DNA of 64,000 nucleotides from BS750m-G62 sp046483505 (GCA_046483505.1 JAWODB010000350.1:1-64000), one strand, 5' to 3'. Positions 35,073 to 43,490 are shown, numbered from the stretch's first letter. Notes: generated by a model not told the origin, from the letters alone. Translations and numbers: made by a program.

Positions 35073-35756
35073 TCACTCCGGCGAAATGCCGCAGTTCCCG
35101 TCGTGGTACCGGACGATGATGCCCCGCGGGTCGTGCGGATACCAGCCCGCCGGGTCGGCCGGGTTGGATTGCATGACCTGGATGAAATCCTCCTCGGGGC
35201 CGTTCGGCCCCACAGTCCAGGCGATCCACCGGATGGGCGAGGTCTGCGGGTCGCCCTCCCGCACCAGCGTGCCGCCGGGCTTGGGGAAGGTCTCCGGCAC
35301 CCACAGCGAGATGGGCGTCGCGTTGCCGTTGACGTAGCCGGGGCCCACGGCCGTATAGCGGTACGTCCGGCCGGGATTGAACCGGTCGTAGAGCGGGCCG
35401 CCGAGGAAGTCGTATCGCCACAGTTCCTCGGGCAGACAGTGGTGCAGCGGCCGCTTGTCCGTGTTGCAGTACATCCGGGCGGGCGGGTAGGCGTCGAAGT
35501 GCAGCCAGTAATCGTGCAGCGCCAGGTCGATCTGCCTGAGGTCCGACCGGACCTGCGTGACCCGGGCGGTCAACTGGGCGCCGAAGACGGCGGGCAGGAC
35601 GAGGGCGGCCAGGACGCCGATGATGGCGATCGTGATGAGCAGTTCCGCCAGGGTGAAGGCGGGCAGGCGGCTGCGTGGCCCGCGGTGGCGCGCGGCGGAA
35701 CGGCCGGCCCGCCGGGCGGGACGACGGCGTGTCGGGTTCGGGGCGGTCCCGGGCAT
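35073..35756 (-). CDS. type II secretion/pilus pseudopilin (GspG-like)
   Basis: A 227-residue pseudopilin with a long, Arg-rich leader (about 33 residues) and the prepilin site RLPA|FTLAELLITIAIIGVLAALVLPA, with Ala rather than Gly before the cleavage point and Glu5 present. The globular domain contains YRYTAVGPGYVNG and ends with a DPRGIIVRYHDG segment, features of the DUF1559-like or GspG-like planctomycete pseudopilins. It stands apart from the main pilus locus, 8 bases downstream of a cupin gene and 6 bases from the ackA end. Confidence 0.75.
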   Translation of the reverse strand: MPGTAPNPTRRRPARRAGRSAARHRGPRSRLPAFTLAELLITIAIIGVLAALVLPAVFGAQLTARVTQVRSDLRQIDLALHDYWLHFDAYPPARMYCNTDKRPLHHCLPEELWRYDFLGGPLYDRFNPGRTYRYTAVGPGYVNGNATPISLWVPETFPKPGGTLVREGDPQTSPIRWIAWTVGPNGPEEDFIQVMQSNPADPAGWYPHDPRGIIVRYHDGNCGISPE

Positions 35757-35764
35757 GATCCGAC

Positions 35765-36127
35765 TCAGGCCGTCTCCTCGGCGTCGCCGGCACCCGCCGC
35801 TGGGGCCACCACGTAGATGTACCGCAGGAGCGGGCTGTCGGGGTTCCGCACGTTGTGCGTGCTTCTCGGCGGGATGTAGACGGACTGGCCGCCGCGGACG
35901 GCCATCGGCTCGTGCCCGTCCACGTGCACCACGCCGCTGCCTTCCAGGACGACGAGGGTCTCCTCGTGGTCGTTGGTGGAGTGCTCGCCGATTTCCTCGC
36001 CCTGGGCGAGTTCGACCCGCCCGCTTCGCATGCCGCACGTCTGCGGCACGCCGTCGAGGATGGGGCGATACGACTCGCCGCCTTGCCAGTCGATGACCTG
36101 GGGGGCAGGGGGGTTGGTCTCGCTCAT
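35765..36127 (-). CDS. cupin-domain protein
   Basis: A 120-residue single cupin_2 domain. The metal-binding first motif reads GEEIGEHSTNDHEETLVVLEG and the second region GGQSVYIPPRSTHNVRNP, both His-containing, so a metal site is likely. Small cupins serve as sugar- or acid-binding enzymes and sensors; the ligand is not evident. It is followed by the pseudopilin gene on the same strand, although a functional link is doubtful. Confidence 0.82.
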   Translation of the reverse strand: MSETNPPAPQVIDWQGGESYRPILDGVPQTCGMRSGRVELAQGEEIGEHSTNDHEETLVVLEGSGVVHVDGHEPMAVRGGQSVYIPPRSTHNVRNPDSPLLRYIYVVAPAAGAGDAEETA

Positions 36128-36238
36128 CGTTTCTCCCGTTGCGTGGGTGTCAGGTAAGTGGACCTTTTTCCGCGCGCCCGTTGCCGTGCCGCTGGCGTGC
36201 TTTCGTGACGCACGGAGCGTCAGCGGCGCTGCGGATGC

Positions 36239-37699
36239 CTAGCGTTCCCTTCTACGGCGGAGGAGGATGCGCGTCAAGCCCAGGGCCGCAAGGGCCAGCG
36301 TGGCCGGCTCGGGGACGATCGTCAGGGGCACGGTGACCTGGTTGCCGCTGGTCAGGCTCGCCTGGTACGTCAGGGTAAGGTCGCCCTCGCCGAGTCCCAG
36401 GGCGGCGACGTTGCCGAGGCTGGCGTCGGTGAACGTTTGGGCGTTCTCCATGTCCAGGTAGCCGATCATGTTGTCGTGGTCGTCGAGGGCCGAGTCGGCG
36501 GAGAGGTTCAGGAACGAGAGGTCGGGGTCCTCGCCGGTCAGCAGCCCCTCGGCGTAGATGTAGAGGAACTTGATGCCGTCGGCGCTGAGGACGACCTCGC
36601 CGGTCGAGGGGTCGTACGTTCCGGTGGCGGTGCCGGGCGGGATGCCGGCTCCGACGGGCATCGGGACGCCGCCGCCGGCCGGTCCACCGCCCATACCGGT
36701 GTAGTTACGGAGCAGTTCGCCGGCGTCAAGGAGATCGACGTCGCCGTCGGCGTTGAAGTCGCCCTGGCCCCAGACCATGCCGCTGCCGCCCATGCCGGTG
36801 TAGTTGGCGAGGAGGCTGCCGGCGTCAAGAAGGTCAACGTCGCCGTCGGTGTCGGCGTCGCCCCAGAGGAGGAAGTGCGTCGTATCGTACGCGAGCGGCC
36901 ACATGCGGTAGCCGGCGTGGTACGGCTCGCCGGTGGTGTCTTCCTGGTCAAAGATGGCGGTGAGGTTGAACGTGCCGGGGGGCGGGAGGACGGTGTCGAA
37001 GTTGCCCACATCGCCGCAGAACATGTCGAGCGTCTGGCCGGAGGCGTCTGTGATGGGCACCGCGGTGCCGTTGGCCCATCCCGCACCGGGGTCGAGGAGG
37101 GAGACGCCCGTCAGTTGGCACCACTGGCCCTGCCAGCGTTCGCCGCCCGTGGCGCGGTCCATCACGCCGTCCCCGTCGCTGTCGGTGGTATCGAAATAGT
37201 TGCAGTTGGCAATGCTCGGAATGGGTTGCGGGTCCGGCATGCCAACGTGGCCCAGTAGCGTGACCTCGAACTGGTCGACCATGCCGTGGCGGCTGTTGCA
37301 GTTGACCTTGCCGTTGTGGTCGCCGACGTAGCCGGTGACCCGGACGTGGTCGCCGGGCGAGAGGCTGCCGGTGTACGGGGGATAGTCCGGGAAGAAGGTG
37401 CCGGCCCACAGGGCGATGCCGCTCTGGTCGTACGGGGCGGGGTTCGTCGGCAGGGCCTGGACGTACACCTGCCACATGACGTTCGTGTCGAGCATATCGT
37501 CGGGGGCGTTCAGGCAGACGCCCTCGAACGTGACGGGGGTGGCCGGGTTAAGGGCCCCGTGCACCCCTTTGCCGGCCGAGTCGACGGCCTCGAGGTCCCA
37601 GATCTCCTCCAGGGCGGCAGCCGGTACGGCCGCGGCGGCGAGGGCGAGGGCGGCAACGAACAGGCCCAGGATGCATCCGAGGCGGTGGGTGGACGACAT
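36239..37699 (-). CDS. secreted PEP-CTERM protein with paired dockerin-like repeats
   Basis: A 486-residue exported protein: signal peptide (about 1-29), a beta-rich domain, then two near-identical calcium-loop repeats (GDADTDGDVDLLDAGSLLANYTGMGG and a copy starting GDFNADGDVDLLDAG), spaced about 36 residues apart. The end is VPEPATLALAALGLTRILLRRRRER: the PEP-CTERM sorting tag of VPEP, helix and Arg-rich tail, recognised by exosortase. A consensus promoter and several GTGTTAC-like sites lie upstream, shared with the divergent metal transporter. The ligand or adhesive role is unknown. Confidence 0.86.
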   Translation of the reverse strand: MSSTHRLGCILGLFVAALALAAAAVPAAALEEIWDLEAVDSAGKGVHGALNPATPVTFEGVCLNAPDDMLDTNVMWQVYVQALPTNPAPYDQSGIALWAGTFFPDYPPYTGSLSPGDHVRVTGYVGDHNGKVNCNSRHGMVDQFEVTLLGHVGMPDPQPIPSIANCNYFDTTDSDGDGVMDRATGGERWQGQWCQLTGVSLLDPGAGWANGTAVPITDASGQTLDMFCGDVGNFDTVLPPPGTFNLTAIFDQEDTTGEPYHAGYRMWPLAYDTTHFLLWGDADTDGDVDLLDAGSLLANYTGMGGSGMVWGQGDFNADGDVDLLDAGELLRNYTGMGGGPAGGGVPMPVGAGIPPGTATGTYDPSTGEVVLSADGIKFLYIYAEGLLTGEDPDLSFLNLSADSALDDHDNMIGYLDMENAQTFTDASLGNVAALGLGEGDLTLTYQASLTSGNQVTVPLTIVPEPATLALAALGLTRILLRRRRER

Positions 37700-37827
37700 G
37701 GCAGGTCCCCTCCATAGTCCAGCGGTTCATGTGGTTCGGTTTGACGGCAGCGGGGAAGGGCGACGGGCGGGTCCACGATCGGTGGGTCATCGCCCGGCAG
37801 GCGGCCCCCTGTAACACGACTTCTGAA

Positions 37828-37856
37828 AGCATAACACCCGTGGCGGGCATTGTCAA
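37828..37856 (-). promoter_or_regulatory. consensus promoter for the PEP-CTERM gene
   Basis: On the minus strand TTGACA (37856-37851), 17 bases, TATGCT (37833-37828). One GTGTTAC-like site overlaps its -10 box. Confidence 0.75.
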
Positions 37857-37918
37857 GGCGCCGTGTAACTTTTTTCGTCCACGTGTTACTCCGCGCTCGG
37901 CAGCCCGACTTTTTGCCC

Positions 37919-37947
37919 TTGTGGTGGGCGAAAAGAACCACAATAAT
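37919..37947 (+). promoter_or_regulatory. promoter for the metal transporter operon
   Basis: TTGTGG (37919-37924), 17 bases, AATAAT (37942-37947). A GTGTTAC site lies just downstream, where a repressor would block the start. Confidence 0.5.
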
Positions 37948-38019
37948 GGCAGCGCCGTGTTACCGGCAAGGCAGAGGTGCCACAAAAGGGCGCGCGAGGA
38001 ATCGGAAGGAGCAGGCCGG

Positions 38020-38865
38020 ATGGCCCGCACACCGCTCATTCTGGCACTCGTCGTCCTCTTGGCCGGGGGCTGCGCGGACGGACCGGCCGATTCCGCCGAA
38101 CCGCCGGCGCGCATCGCCGTCGCCACGTCCTACCTGGGGGCGGCCGCACGCGACCTCCTGAACGAGGACGTGCCGCTCGTGGAACTCTGCGGCCCGGGCA
38201 CGTGCCCCGGCCATTTCGACGTGACGCCGGGCCACCTCGTCCGGATTCGCCGGTGCCGGCTGCTCCTGCGGTTCGACTTCCAGAAGCATTTCGACGCCAA
38301 ACTACGGGCGGCCGTAGACGACGGCCTCGCCGTCGTCGAGGTGCCCGAGTCCGGCGGCCTGGGCGAGCCGGAGACGTACCGCACCGCTTGCCGGACGGTG
38401 GCCGATGCCCTCGTGCGGAAGGGCATGCTGTCGCAGCCGGCGGCGGAGGCGCGGCTCCGGGACATCGGCTTGCGCCTGGAACGCCTGGCCGTGGCCGTCC
38501 GCTCGGACGTCCGCGAGGCCGGCCTCGTCGGGACGGCGGTCGTGGCGGCCCATCATCAGGCCCGCTTCTGCCGGTGGCTGGGGCTGGAGGTGGCGGGTGA
38601 GTTCCAGGCCTCGGACGACCCGGCCGCGCTCAACCGGGCCGTCGCCGACGCCCGCGCCGCCAAGGCGCGACTGGTTGTCGGGAACGTGCCGGCGGGCCGC
38701 GTACTGGCCGACCGCCTGGCCGGGGCACTGGGCGCGCCGGTCGTCATGTTCGAGAACTTCCCGGCCGCCGGCGACGGCCGGCGCGGCTACGACGGGATGG
38801 TCCGGCGGAACGTGGCACGGCTCTGCGCGGCGGGTGGGGGACCCCGCTCACCCCGAGCACAGTAG
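38020..38865 (+). CDS. zinc/manganese ABC transporter substrate-binding lipoprotein
   Basis: A 281-residue cluster A-I (ZnuA/TroA-type) metal-binding lipoprotein. The lipobox LAGGC puts Cys18 first. Candidate metal ligands are H65 in CPGHFDV, H72, H178/H179 in VVAAHHQARF and the acidic segment near MFENFPAAGD; a His-rich loop is missing. It begins the operon with the ATPase and permease. The start ATG has GGAAGGAG eight bases upstream. Zinc is likelier than manganese only from family frequency, so no gene symbol is given. Confidence 0.8.
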   Translation: MARTPLILALVVLLAGGCADGPADSAEPPARIAVATSYLGAAARDLLNEDVPLVELCGPGTCPGHFDVTPGHLVRIRRCRLLLRFDFQKHFDAKLRAAVDDGLAVVEVPESGGLGEPETYRTACRTVADALVRKGMLSQPAAEARLRDIGLRLERLAVAVRSDVREAGLVGTAVVAAHHQARFCRWLGLEVAGEFQASDDPAALNRAVADARAAKARLVVGNVPAGRVLADRLAGALGAPVVMFENFPAAGDGRRGYDGMVRRNVARLCAAGGGPRSPRAQ

Positions 38866-38871
38866 TATGCC

Positions 38872-38949
38872 GCGCGGTGGCCGTCCCCGGCCACCGCGCC
38901 GCTGGTGATGGAGAGTGTTCCGCGCGGCGGGCCAGGAGCCCCGCCGCGC
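38872..38949. repeat. two REP-like hairpins between operon genes
   Basis: GCGCGGTGGCC/GGCCACCGCGC (38872-38899) and GCGCGGCGGG/CCCCGCCGCGC (38922-38949). They lie inside the metal transporter operon and could lower downstream expression by partial termination or protect the upstream message. Confidence 0.72.
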
Positions 38950-39005
38950 GGGAAGTGGTGTGGACGGGCCGGGACCGCAGGACGAGAAGCCGTAAAGGAA
39001 ACGCC

Positions 39006-39809
39006 GTGACCGCCGACGCCGTCATCGACCTGCGAGCCGTCCACGTCCGGGCCGGCCGGCGGACCATCCTCGGCGTGGACGCCCTCGCGGTCGGTGCGGG
39101 CGAGTTCGTCGCGGTCATCGGGCCGAACGGCGCGGGCAAGAGTACGCTGCTGAAGATGCTCATCGGCGTCCAGCGGGCGACCGGCAGCGTCCGTGTCCTT
39201 GGCCGGACGGTCGGGGACCTGACGGCGGGCGACCTCGCCCGGCTGCGCCGGCGCATTGGCTACGTGCCGCAGGTCCTGGCCGAGCGGACCGAACTGCCGC
39301 TGACCCTGCGCGAGGTCGTCGCCATCGGGCGGACGGGCATCGCGGGTCTCGGCCGTCGTCTCCGCCGCGACGACTGGCGGCAGGTGGACGAATGGCTGGA
39401 GCGGCTGGGCCTCGCGGACCTCGCCGGGCAGGCGTACAGCGACCTTTCCGGCGGCGAGCAGCGCAAGGGCCTCATCGCCAAGGCGATGGTCCAGGACCCC
39501 GAGGTCCTCCTCCTGGACGAGCCGACCGCCAACCTCGACCTGGCGTGGCGTGAACGCATTGTCGAGACGCTCGAAGCCCTCTTCCGCGACGTGCCCGTGA
39601 CGGTGCTGCTCGTCTGCCACGATCTGGAGGTCATCCCGGCGTGCTGCGGGCGGCTGGTGCTGCTGGAGGGCGGGCGGATCACGGCCGACGGGACGCCCGC
39701 CCAGGTCCTCACCTCCGACCGCGTGGCCCGTCTGTACGGGGCGCACCTGGAGGTGCTGCACCGCCGCGGACGGTACGTCGTCGTGCCGCAGGGGGGCGAG
39801 ACGGCATGA
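39006..39809 (+). CDS. metal ABC transporter ATP-binding protein (ZnuC/MntB type)
   Basis: A 267-residue ABC ATPase with Walker A GPNGAGKST, the signature LSGGEQRKG, Walker B LLLDEPTANLD and a switch His in VCHDLEV. It energises the permease encoded next. The GTG at 39006 is preceded by AAGGAAACGCC. The last four bases overlap the permease start (ATGA). Family membership follows both sequence and operon context. Confidence 0.92.
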   Translation: MTADAVIDLRAVHVRAGRRTILGVDALAVGAGEFVAVIGPNGAGKSTLLKMLIGVQRATGSVRVLGRTVGDLTAGDLARLRRRIGYVPQVLAERTELPLTLREVVAIGRTGIAGLGRRLRRDDWRQVDEWLERLGLADLAGQAYSDLSGGEQRKGLIAKAMVQDPEVLLLDEPTANLDLAWRERIVETLEALFRDVPVTVLLVCHDLEVIPACCGRLVLLEGGRITADGTPAQVLTSDRVARLYGAHLEVLHRRGRYVVVPQGGETA

Positions 39810-40636
39810 GTGTCGAACTGGGGTTCTGGGCTCCCGTGATAACGGCCGGGGCGTTGGCCGGGGCGTCCACCGGTCTGCTGGGCGTCTACATTATAGGCAT
39901 GCGGATTCCGTTCCTGGGGGTGTGCGTGGCCCACGCGGCCCTGGCGGGCGCGGTGTTCGGCTCGCTGGCGGGACTGACGGGGCAGGCCCTGCTCGTGCCG
40001 GCGCTGGTGGCGGCGCTCGCGACGGCCCTGGCGCTCGGGCTGGCGGACCCGCGACGGCTGCGGGCGGACGTCAACGTCGTCATGGGCCTGCTGTTCACGC
40101 TGACGATGGGCCTGGCGTTTCTCGGGGTCGGCCTGTTTCCGCGGTTCGGCCGCAGCGCGAGCGAGGCGTTCGGCCTGCTGTGGGGGAGTTTGACGTTCTG
40201 CAGTTGGCGGGACGTGGCCCTGATGGTGCCGCTGACGGCCGTCGAGGTCGCCTTCGTCCTCCTCTTCTATAAGGAGATGCGGGCGATCATGTTCTCGCGG
40301 GAGCACGCGGCCGCGGCGGGCGTGCGGGTGGGCCTGGTGTGGACGGCGTTCCTGTTCCTCGCCAGCGCGGTCCTGACGGTCAACTTCAAGATCGTCGGCG
40401 GGCTGATGATCTACAGCCTGATGGCGAACCCGGCGGCGGCGGCGTTTCAACTGGTCCGCGGACACGGGCGGGCGCTGGTGCTCGCCGTCGCCCTCGGCAC
40501 CGTCAGCGGCGTGGGCGGGTTCCTCATCGCCCTCGTGGCCGAACTGCCCACCGGGGCGACGATCGTGATCCTCTCCTCGGCCCTGGTCGGCGCGGCGGCC
40601 TTGGGCGCTCGGCTGTGGGGTCTCAAGCGGCAATGA
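39806..40636 (+). CDS. metal ABC transporter permease (ABC-3 family)
   Basis: A 276-residue integral membrane protein with about eight helices, of the ZnuB/TroC/MntB permease family (ABC-3). Recognisable parts are the N-terminal GVYIIGMRIPFLGVCVAHAALAG, the cytoplasmic EHAAAAGVRVGLV and FKIVGGLMIYSLMANPAAAAF. Start overlaps the ATPase stop. It completes a substrate-binding protein, ATPase and permease set. A long-hairpin repeat follows it directly. Confidence 0.9.
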   Translation: MSVELGFWAPVITAGALAGASTGLLGVYIIGMRIPFLGVCVAHAALAGAVFGSLAGLTGQALLVPALVAALATALALGLADPRRLRADVNVVMGLLFTLTMGLAFLGVGLFPRFGRSASEAFGLLWGSLTFCSWRDVALMVPLTAVEVAFVLLFYKEMRAIMFSREHAAAAGVRVGLVWTAFLFLASAVLTVNFKIVGGLMIYSLMANPAAAAFQLVRGHGRALVLAVALGTVSGVGGFLIALVAELPTGATIVILSSALVGAAALGARLWGLKRQ

Positions 40637-40664
40637 TGAACAAGGAATGATGAACGCCGAATGG

Positions 40665-40736
40665 CTAAGAGCCTATCCGGATAACCCTCTGGCTTCGGCC
40701 TGAGGCCGACGAGGGGTTATCCGGACAGGCTCTAAG
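40665..40736. repeat. 72-bp near-perfect long hairpin, copy 1
   Basis: CTAAGAGCCTATCCGGATAA... pairs over about 33 bases with ...TTATCCGGACAGGCTCTAAG, around a central GGCCTGAGGCC. A longer version with the same ends is at 47344-47508. It lies after the permease gene. Confidence 0.8.
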
Positions 40737-40777
40737 GGCGCGCGTCGGATGAGGGCGCCGCGCCGGCCCGAAAATCC

Positions 40778-40805
40778 TTGACCCCTCGGCCCGGCCGGGT
40801 AGAAT
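40778..40805 (+). promoter_or_regulatory. sigma70-type promoter for porCDA
   Basis: TTGACC (40778-40783), 16 bases, TAGAAT (40800-40805). Five of six bases fit in each box; the porC ATG is 71 bases beyond. Confidence 0.68.
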
Positions 40806-40876
40806 GTTTGGGCCTTCCTTTGGTTTGCTTACCTAGCCAGGTCAGACCAGGAGCCCCGAGGCAGGAGAGCCGCAGC

Positions 40877-41422
40877 ATGCTGAAAGAGATTCGGATTCAC
40901 GGCCGGGGTGGCCAGGGCAGCGTGACCGCTGCCGAGGTCCTCGCCAAGGCCGCCTTCAAGGACGGGACGACCAGCCAGGCGTTCCCCGCGTTCGGGTCCG
41001 AGCGGATGGGTGCCCCGGTGCAGGCGTTCGTGCGCCTCTCGGACAAGCCGATCCGGAGCCGCGCCGTCATCGAGGAACCGGACTACCTGATCGTCCAGGA
41101 CCCCACCCTGTTCGGCCTGGTCGACGTGTTCCACGGCATCAAGGACGGCGGCATCGCGGTCGTTAATACCGAGAAGCCCGACGAGATCGACGTGCCCGAC
41201 GGCGTCAGCCTGAAGGACGTGGCCGGCACGCGCATCGCCATGGACGTCATCGGCCGGCCCATCCCGAACATGGTCATGGTGGGCGCGTTCGCGGGCATGA
41301 CGGGCCTCGTGAGCCTGGAATCGATCCAGGCGGCCGTCAAGGAACGGTTCCCCGGCAAGGTGGGCGACCTGAATGCCGAGGCCGTCGAGCAGGCGTACAA
41401 TGCCGCCAAGGGAGAGAAGTAA
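40877..41422 (+). CDS. porC: pyruvate:ferredoxin oxidoreductase gamma subunit
   Basis: A 181-residue gamma (PorC/KorC) subunit starting MLKEIRIHGRGGQGSVTAAE, the family's hallmark glycine-rich start, with FGSERMGAPVQAFVR further on. In the four-subunit enzymes it works with alpha, beta and the ferredoxin-like delta to oxidise pyruvate to acetyl-CoA and CO2. An AGGAGAG ribosome site precedes the ATG. The intergenic stretch to porD contains GCGGAA-type repeats. Confidence 0.93.
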   Translation: MLKEIRIHGRGGQGSVTAAEVLAKAAFKDGTTSQAFPAFGSERMGAPVQAFVRLSDKPIRSRAVIEEPDYLIVQDPTLFGLVDVFHGIKDGGIAVVNTEKPDEIDVPDGVSLKDVAGTRIAMDVIGRPIPNMVMVGAFAGMTGLVSLESIQAAVKERFPGKVGDLNAEAVEQAYNAAKGEK

Positions 41423-41473
41423 GGGCGAACGCGGAATGCGGAACGCGGAACAAACGACATAAGAGGAATAGCC

Positions 41474-41794
41474 ATGTCCAACGAGTTGTTGAGCACCGAG
41501 AAACTGTCCATCGGCTGCGTGGCCCCGCCCGGCGAGAGCATGGTCAATAAGACCGGCACCTGGCGGACGCAGCGGCCCGTCTTCAAGAACGAGGCCTGCA
41601 TCGGCTGCCGCGCCTGCGAACTGGCGTGCCCGGAGGGCTGCGTCTTCGAGGACACCGAGCACACGCACACGCTCGAGGGCAAGGACCGCGAGGTCACCAA
41701 CCGCGAGTTCGATCCGGACTTCTGCAAGGGGTGCGGCATCTGCGCCACGGAGTGCCCCGTCGACGACATTGACATGGTCATGGAGGAGAAGTGA
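41474..41794 (+). CDS. porD: pyruvate:ferredoxin oxidoreductase delta subunit (2[4Fe-4S])
   Basis: A 106-residue ferredoxin-like subunit with two clusters: CIGCRACELACPEGC (about 43-57) and CKGCGICATECP (about 85-96). The ~35 N-terminal residues before the first cluster are typical of PorD. It passes electrons from the TPP site in beta to ferredoxin. The stop TGA shares a base with the porA ATG (TGATG), so translation is coupled. Confidence 0.94.
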   Translation: MSNELLSTEKLSIGCVAPPGESMVNKTGTWRTQRPVFKNEACIGCRACELACPEGCVFEDTEHTHTLEGKDREVTNREFDPDFCKGCGICATECPVDDIDMVMEEK

Positions 41795-42993
41795 TGGCCG
41801 AGACCCAGGAAATCCTCGAAGGCGCGATGGCCGTCGCCCACGCCGTCTCCCGCTGCCGGCCGGAGGTTGTCGCGGCCTACCCCATTACGCCGCAGACCCA
41901 CATCTCGGAGGAACTCTCGCAGATCGTGGCCGACGGCGACCTCGACGCCGAGTTCGTCAAGGTGGAGAGCGAGTTCGGTGCGGCCAGCGTCTGCTGCGGC
42001 GCCAGCGCCACCGGCGCCCGCGCCTACACCGCCACCTCCAGCCAGGGCCTGCTGCTGATGAGCGAGGTCCTCTGGAACATCGCGGGCATGCGGCTGCCGG
42101 TGGTCCTGGCGTGTGCGAACCGGTCCATCTCGGCCCCGCTTTCCATCTGGTGCGACCACCAGGACGCCGAGGCCGTCCGCGACGCCGGCATCATCCAGTT
42201 CTACGCCGAGGACAACCAGGAGGCGTGCGACCAGCACCTCATCGCCTACAAGGTGGCCGAGGATCGCCGCGTCCTCCTGCCCGCCATGGTCAACCTGGAC
42301 GGGTTCCTGCTGACGCACGTCTTCGAGCCGACGATCCTCCCGGACCAGGAACTCTCCGACAAGTACCTGCCGCCGTACGAGGCGGTCATGAAACTCGACG
42401 TGGACGACCCCGCCACGTTCGGCGCGTTCACCGAGCCCGACAAGTGCATGGAGGGCCGGTGGATGGTCCACGACGCCTGCCGCCGCAGCCTGCCGGTCAT
42501 CGAGGAAGCGTCGGCGGAGTTCGAGAAACTCTTCGGCCGGGCCAGCGGCGGCCTCATCGAGGAGTTTCACACCGACGACGCCGAGATCATCCTCGTGGCC
42601 AAGGGGTCCCTTTGCGGCACCATCAAGGACGTGGTCGAGGAGATGCGCGGCGAGGGGACGAAGGTCGGCCTCATGCGGATCAAGACGTACCGCCCCTGGC
42701 CGGACGAGGCCGTCCTGAATTGCCTGAAGAACGCCAAACACATCGCCGTCATCGAGCGGGGCGCCTCGTTCGGCGCCGGCGGCGTCATGACGCCGGAACT
42801 CAAAGAGACGCTCTTCGACGCCGGATTGCAGATTCCCGTGAGCGGGTACTGCGTCCAGTTGGGCGGCCGGGAGGTGCCCCCGGACGGCATCCGCGAGATC
42901 GTCGACCGCGCCGCCAAGGGCGAGAAGCAGACCGCGTACGAGTACTTCCGCCTCCGAGAGGAGATCCTCCCGGACCTCGTGCCGGGGGCGTGA
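41794..42993 (+). CDS. porA: pyruvate:ferredoxin oxidoreductase alpha subunit
   Basis: A 399-residue alpha chain with AAYPITPQTHISEEL near the N-terminus, EFVKVESEFGAASVCCGAS, the TATSSQGLLLMSE stretch and CANRSISAPLSIWCDHQD. These are the pyrimidine-binding domain features of the 2-oxoacid:ferredoxin oxidoreductase family, closest to pyruvate enzymes. GGAGGAGAAG lies just before the ATG. A MNT/HEPN pair follows where porB would be expected. Confidence 0.94.
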   Translation: MAETQEILEGAMAVAHAVSRCRPEVVAAYPITPQTHISEELSQIVADGDLDAEFVKVESEFGAASVCCGASATGARAYTATSSQGLLLMSEVLWNIAGMRLPVVLACANRSISAPLSIWCDHQDAEAVRDAGIIQFYAEDNQEACDQHLIAYKVAEDRRVLLPAMVNLDGFLLTHVFEPTILPDQELSDKYLPPYEAVMKLDVDDPATFGAFTEPDKCMEGRWMVHDACRRSLPVIEEASAEFEKLFGRASGGLIEEFHTDDAEIILVAKGSLCGTIKDVVEEMRGEGTKVGLMRIKTYRPWPDEAVLNCLKNAKHIAVIERGASFGAGGVMTPELKETLFDAGLQIPVSGYCVQLGGREVPPDGIREIVDRAAKGEKQTAYEYFRLREEILPDLVPGA

Positions 42994-43011
42994 ACGCGGG
43001 CGCGCCATGTT

Positions 43012-43038
43012 GCGCGGCGGGTCTCCGCACCCGCCGCG
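43012..43038. repeat. REP-like hairpin after porA
   Basis: GCGCGGCGGG/CCCGCCGCG stem with loop TCTCCGCA, 18 bases after the porA stop. A shorter GGGTGC/GCGCCC hairpin follows near 43105-43121. Confidence 0.75.
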
Positions 43039-43160
43039 TGAAGTGGGAAAGCCAACATTCCCGCGCGTGTATCTCCCGATGCACCGCGCCAAGAGAGTCG
43101 CAGGGTGGGTGCTTGCGCCCACACAGACCAGGGGCAGACGAGGTCGAACGGGGCGGACCC

Positions 43161-43490
43161 ATGCTTCGCGTCATCGACCGGGAAACGATTGACGAGGCGG
43201 CCCGCCGCCTCCTGGAGGCGGCGCCGGACGGGTCGCGCGTCATCCTGTTCGGCTCCTACGCCCGCGGCGACGCCGACCCGCGAAGCGACGTCGACTTCCT
43301 CGTCGTCGAGCCGGAGGTCGCGGACGTGGTCGCCGAGGAGGTGCGGCTGATCAACGCCATGCGTCCGATGCGGCTGGCCGTCGATGTGGCCGTGATGAGC
43401 GCGAAGGAATTCGACTCCTGGAAAGATACGCCGAACACGCTGGCGTACCGAGCGGTCCGGGAAGGCGAAACACATGGACCGCTCCGATGA
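43161..43490 (+). CDS. MNT-family nucleotidyltransferase (antitoxin-like)
   Basis: A 109-residue minimal nucleotidyltransferase: GSYARGDADPRSDVDFLVVE (31-50) gives the GS and D-x-D catalytic residues (Asp43, Asp45). MNT proteins pair with HEPN proteins as toxin-antitoxin modules in which some MNT partners AMPylate the toxin. Its 3' end overlaps the HEPN gene by 17 bases, as is usual. The gene lies between porA and porB on the same strand. Confidence 0.85.
   Translation: MLRVIDRETIDEAARRLLEAAPDGSRVILFGSYARGDADPRSDVDFLVVEPEVADVVAEEVRLINAMRPMRLAVDVAVMSAKEFDSWKDTPNTLAYRAVREGETHGPLR

Larger units (their letters stand above)
37811..37963. promoter_or_regulatory. cluster of five GTGTTAC-like sites, putative operators
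   Basis: GTAACAC at 37811-37817, ATAACAC at 37831-37837, GTGTAAC at 37863-37869, GTGTTAC at 37883-37889 and 37957-37963. Starts of the first two are 20-21 bases apart and of the next two 20 apart, near two helical turns. Sites overlap or flank both promoters. A metal-sensing repressor of the Zur/MntR kind is the obvious candidate, but the motif is not one of the consensus boxes I know for them. Confidence 0.5.
37700..38019. other. 320-base divergent control region
   Basis: The gap between the PEP-CTERM gene and the metal transporter holds promoters on both strands and five GTAACAC/GTGTTAC-like sequences within 153 bases. No coding region is supported. Confidence 0.7.
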
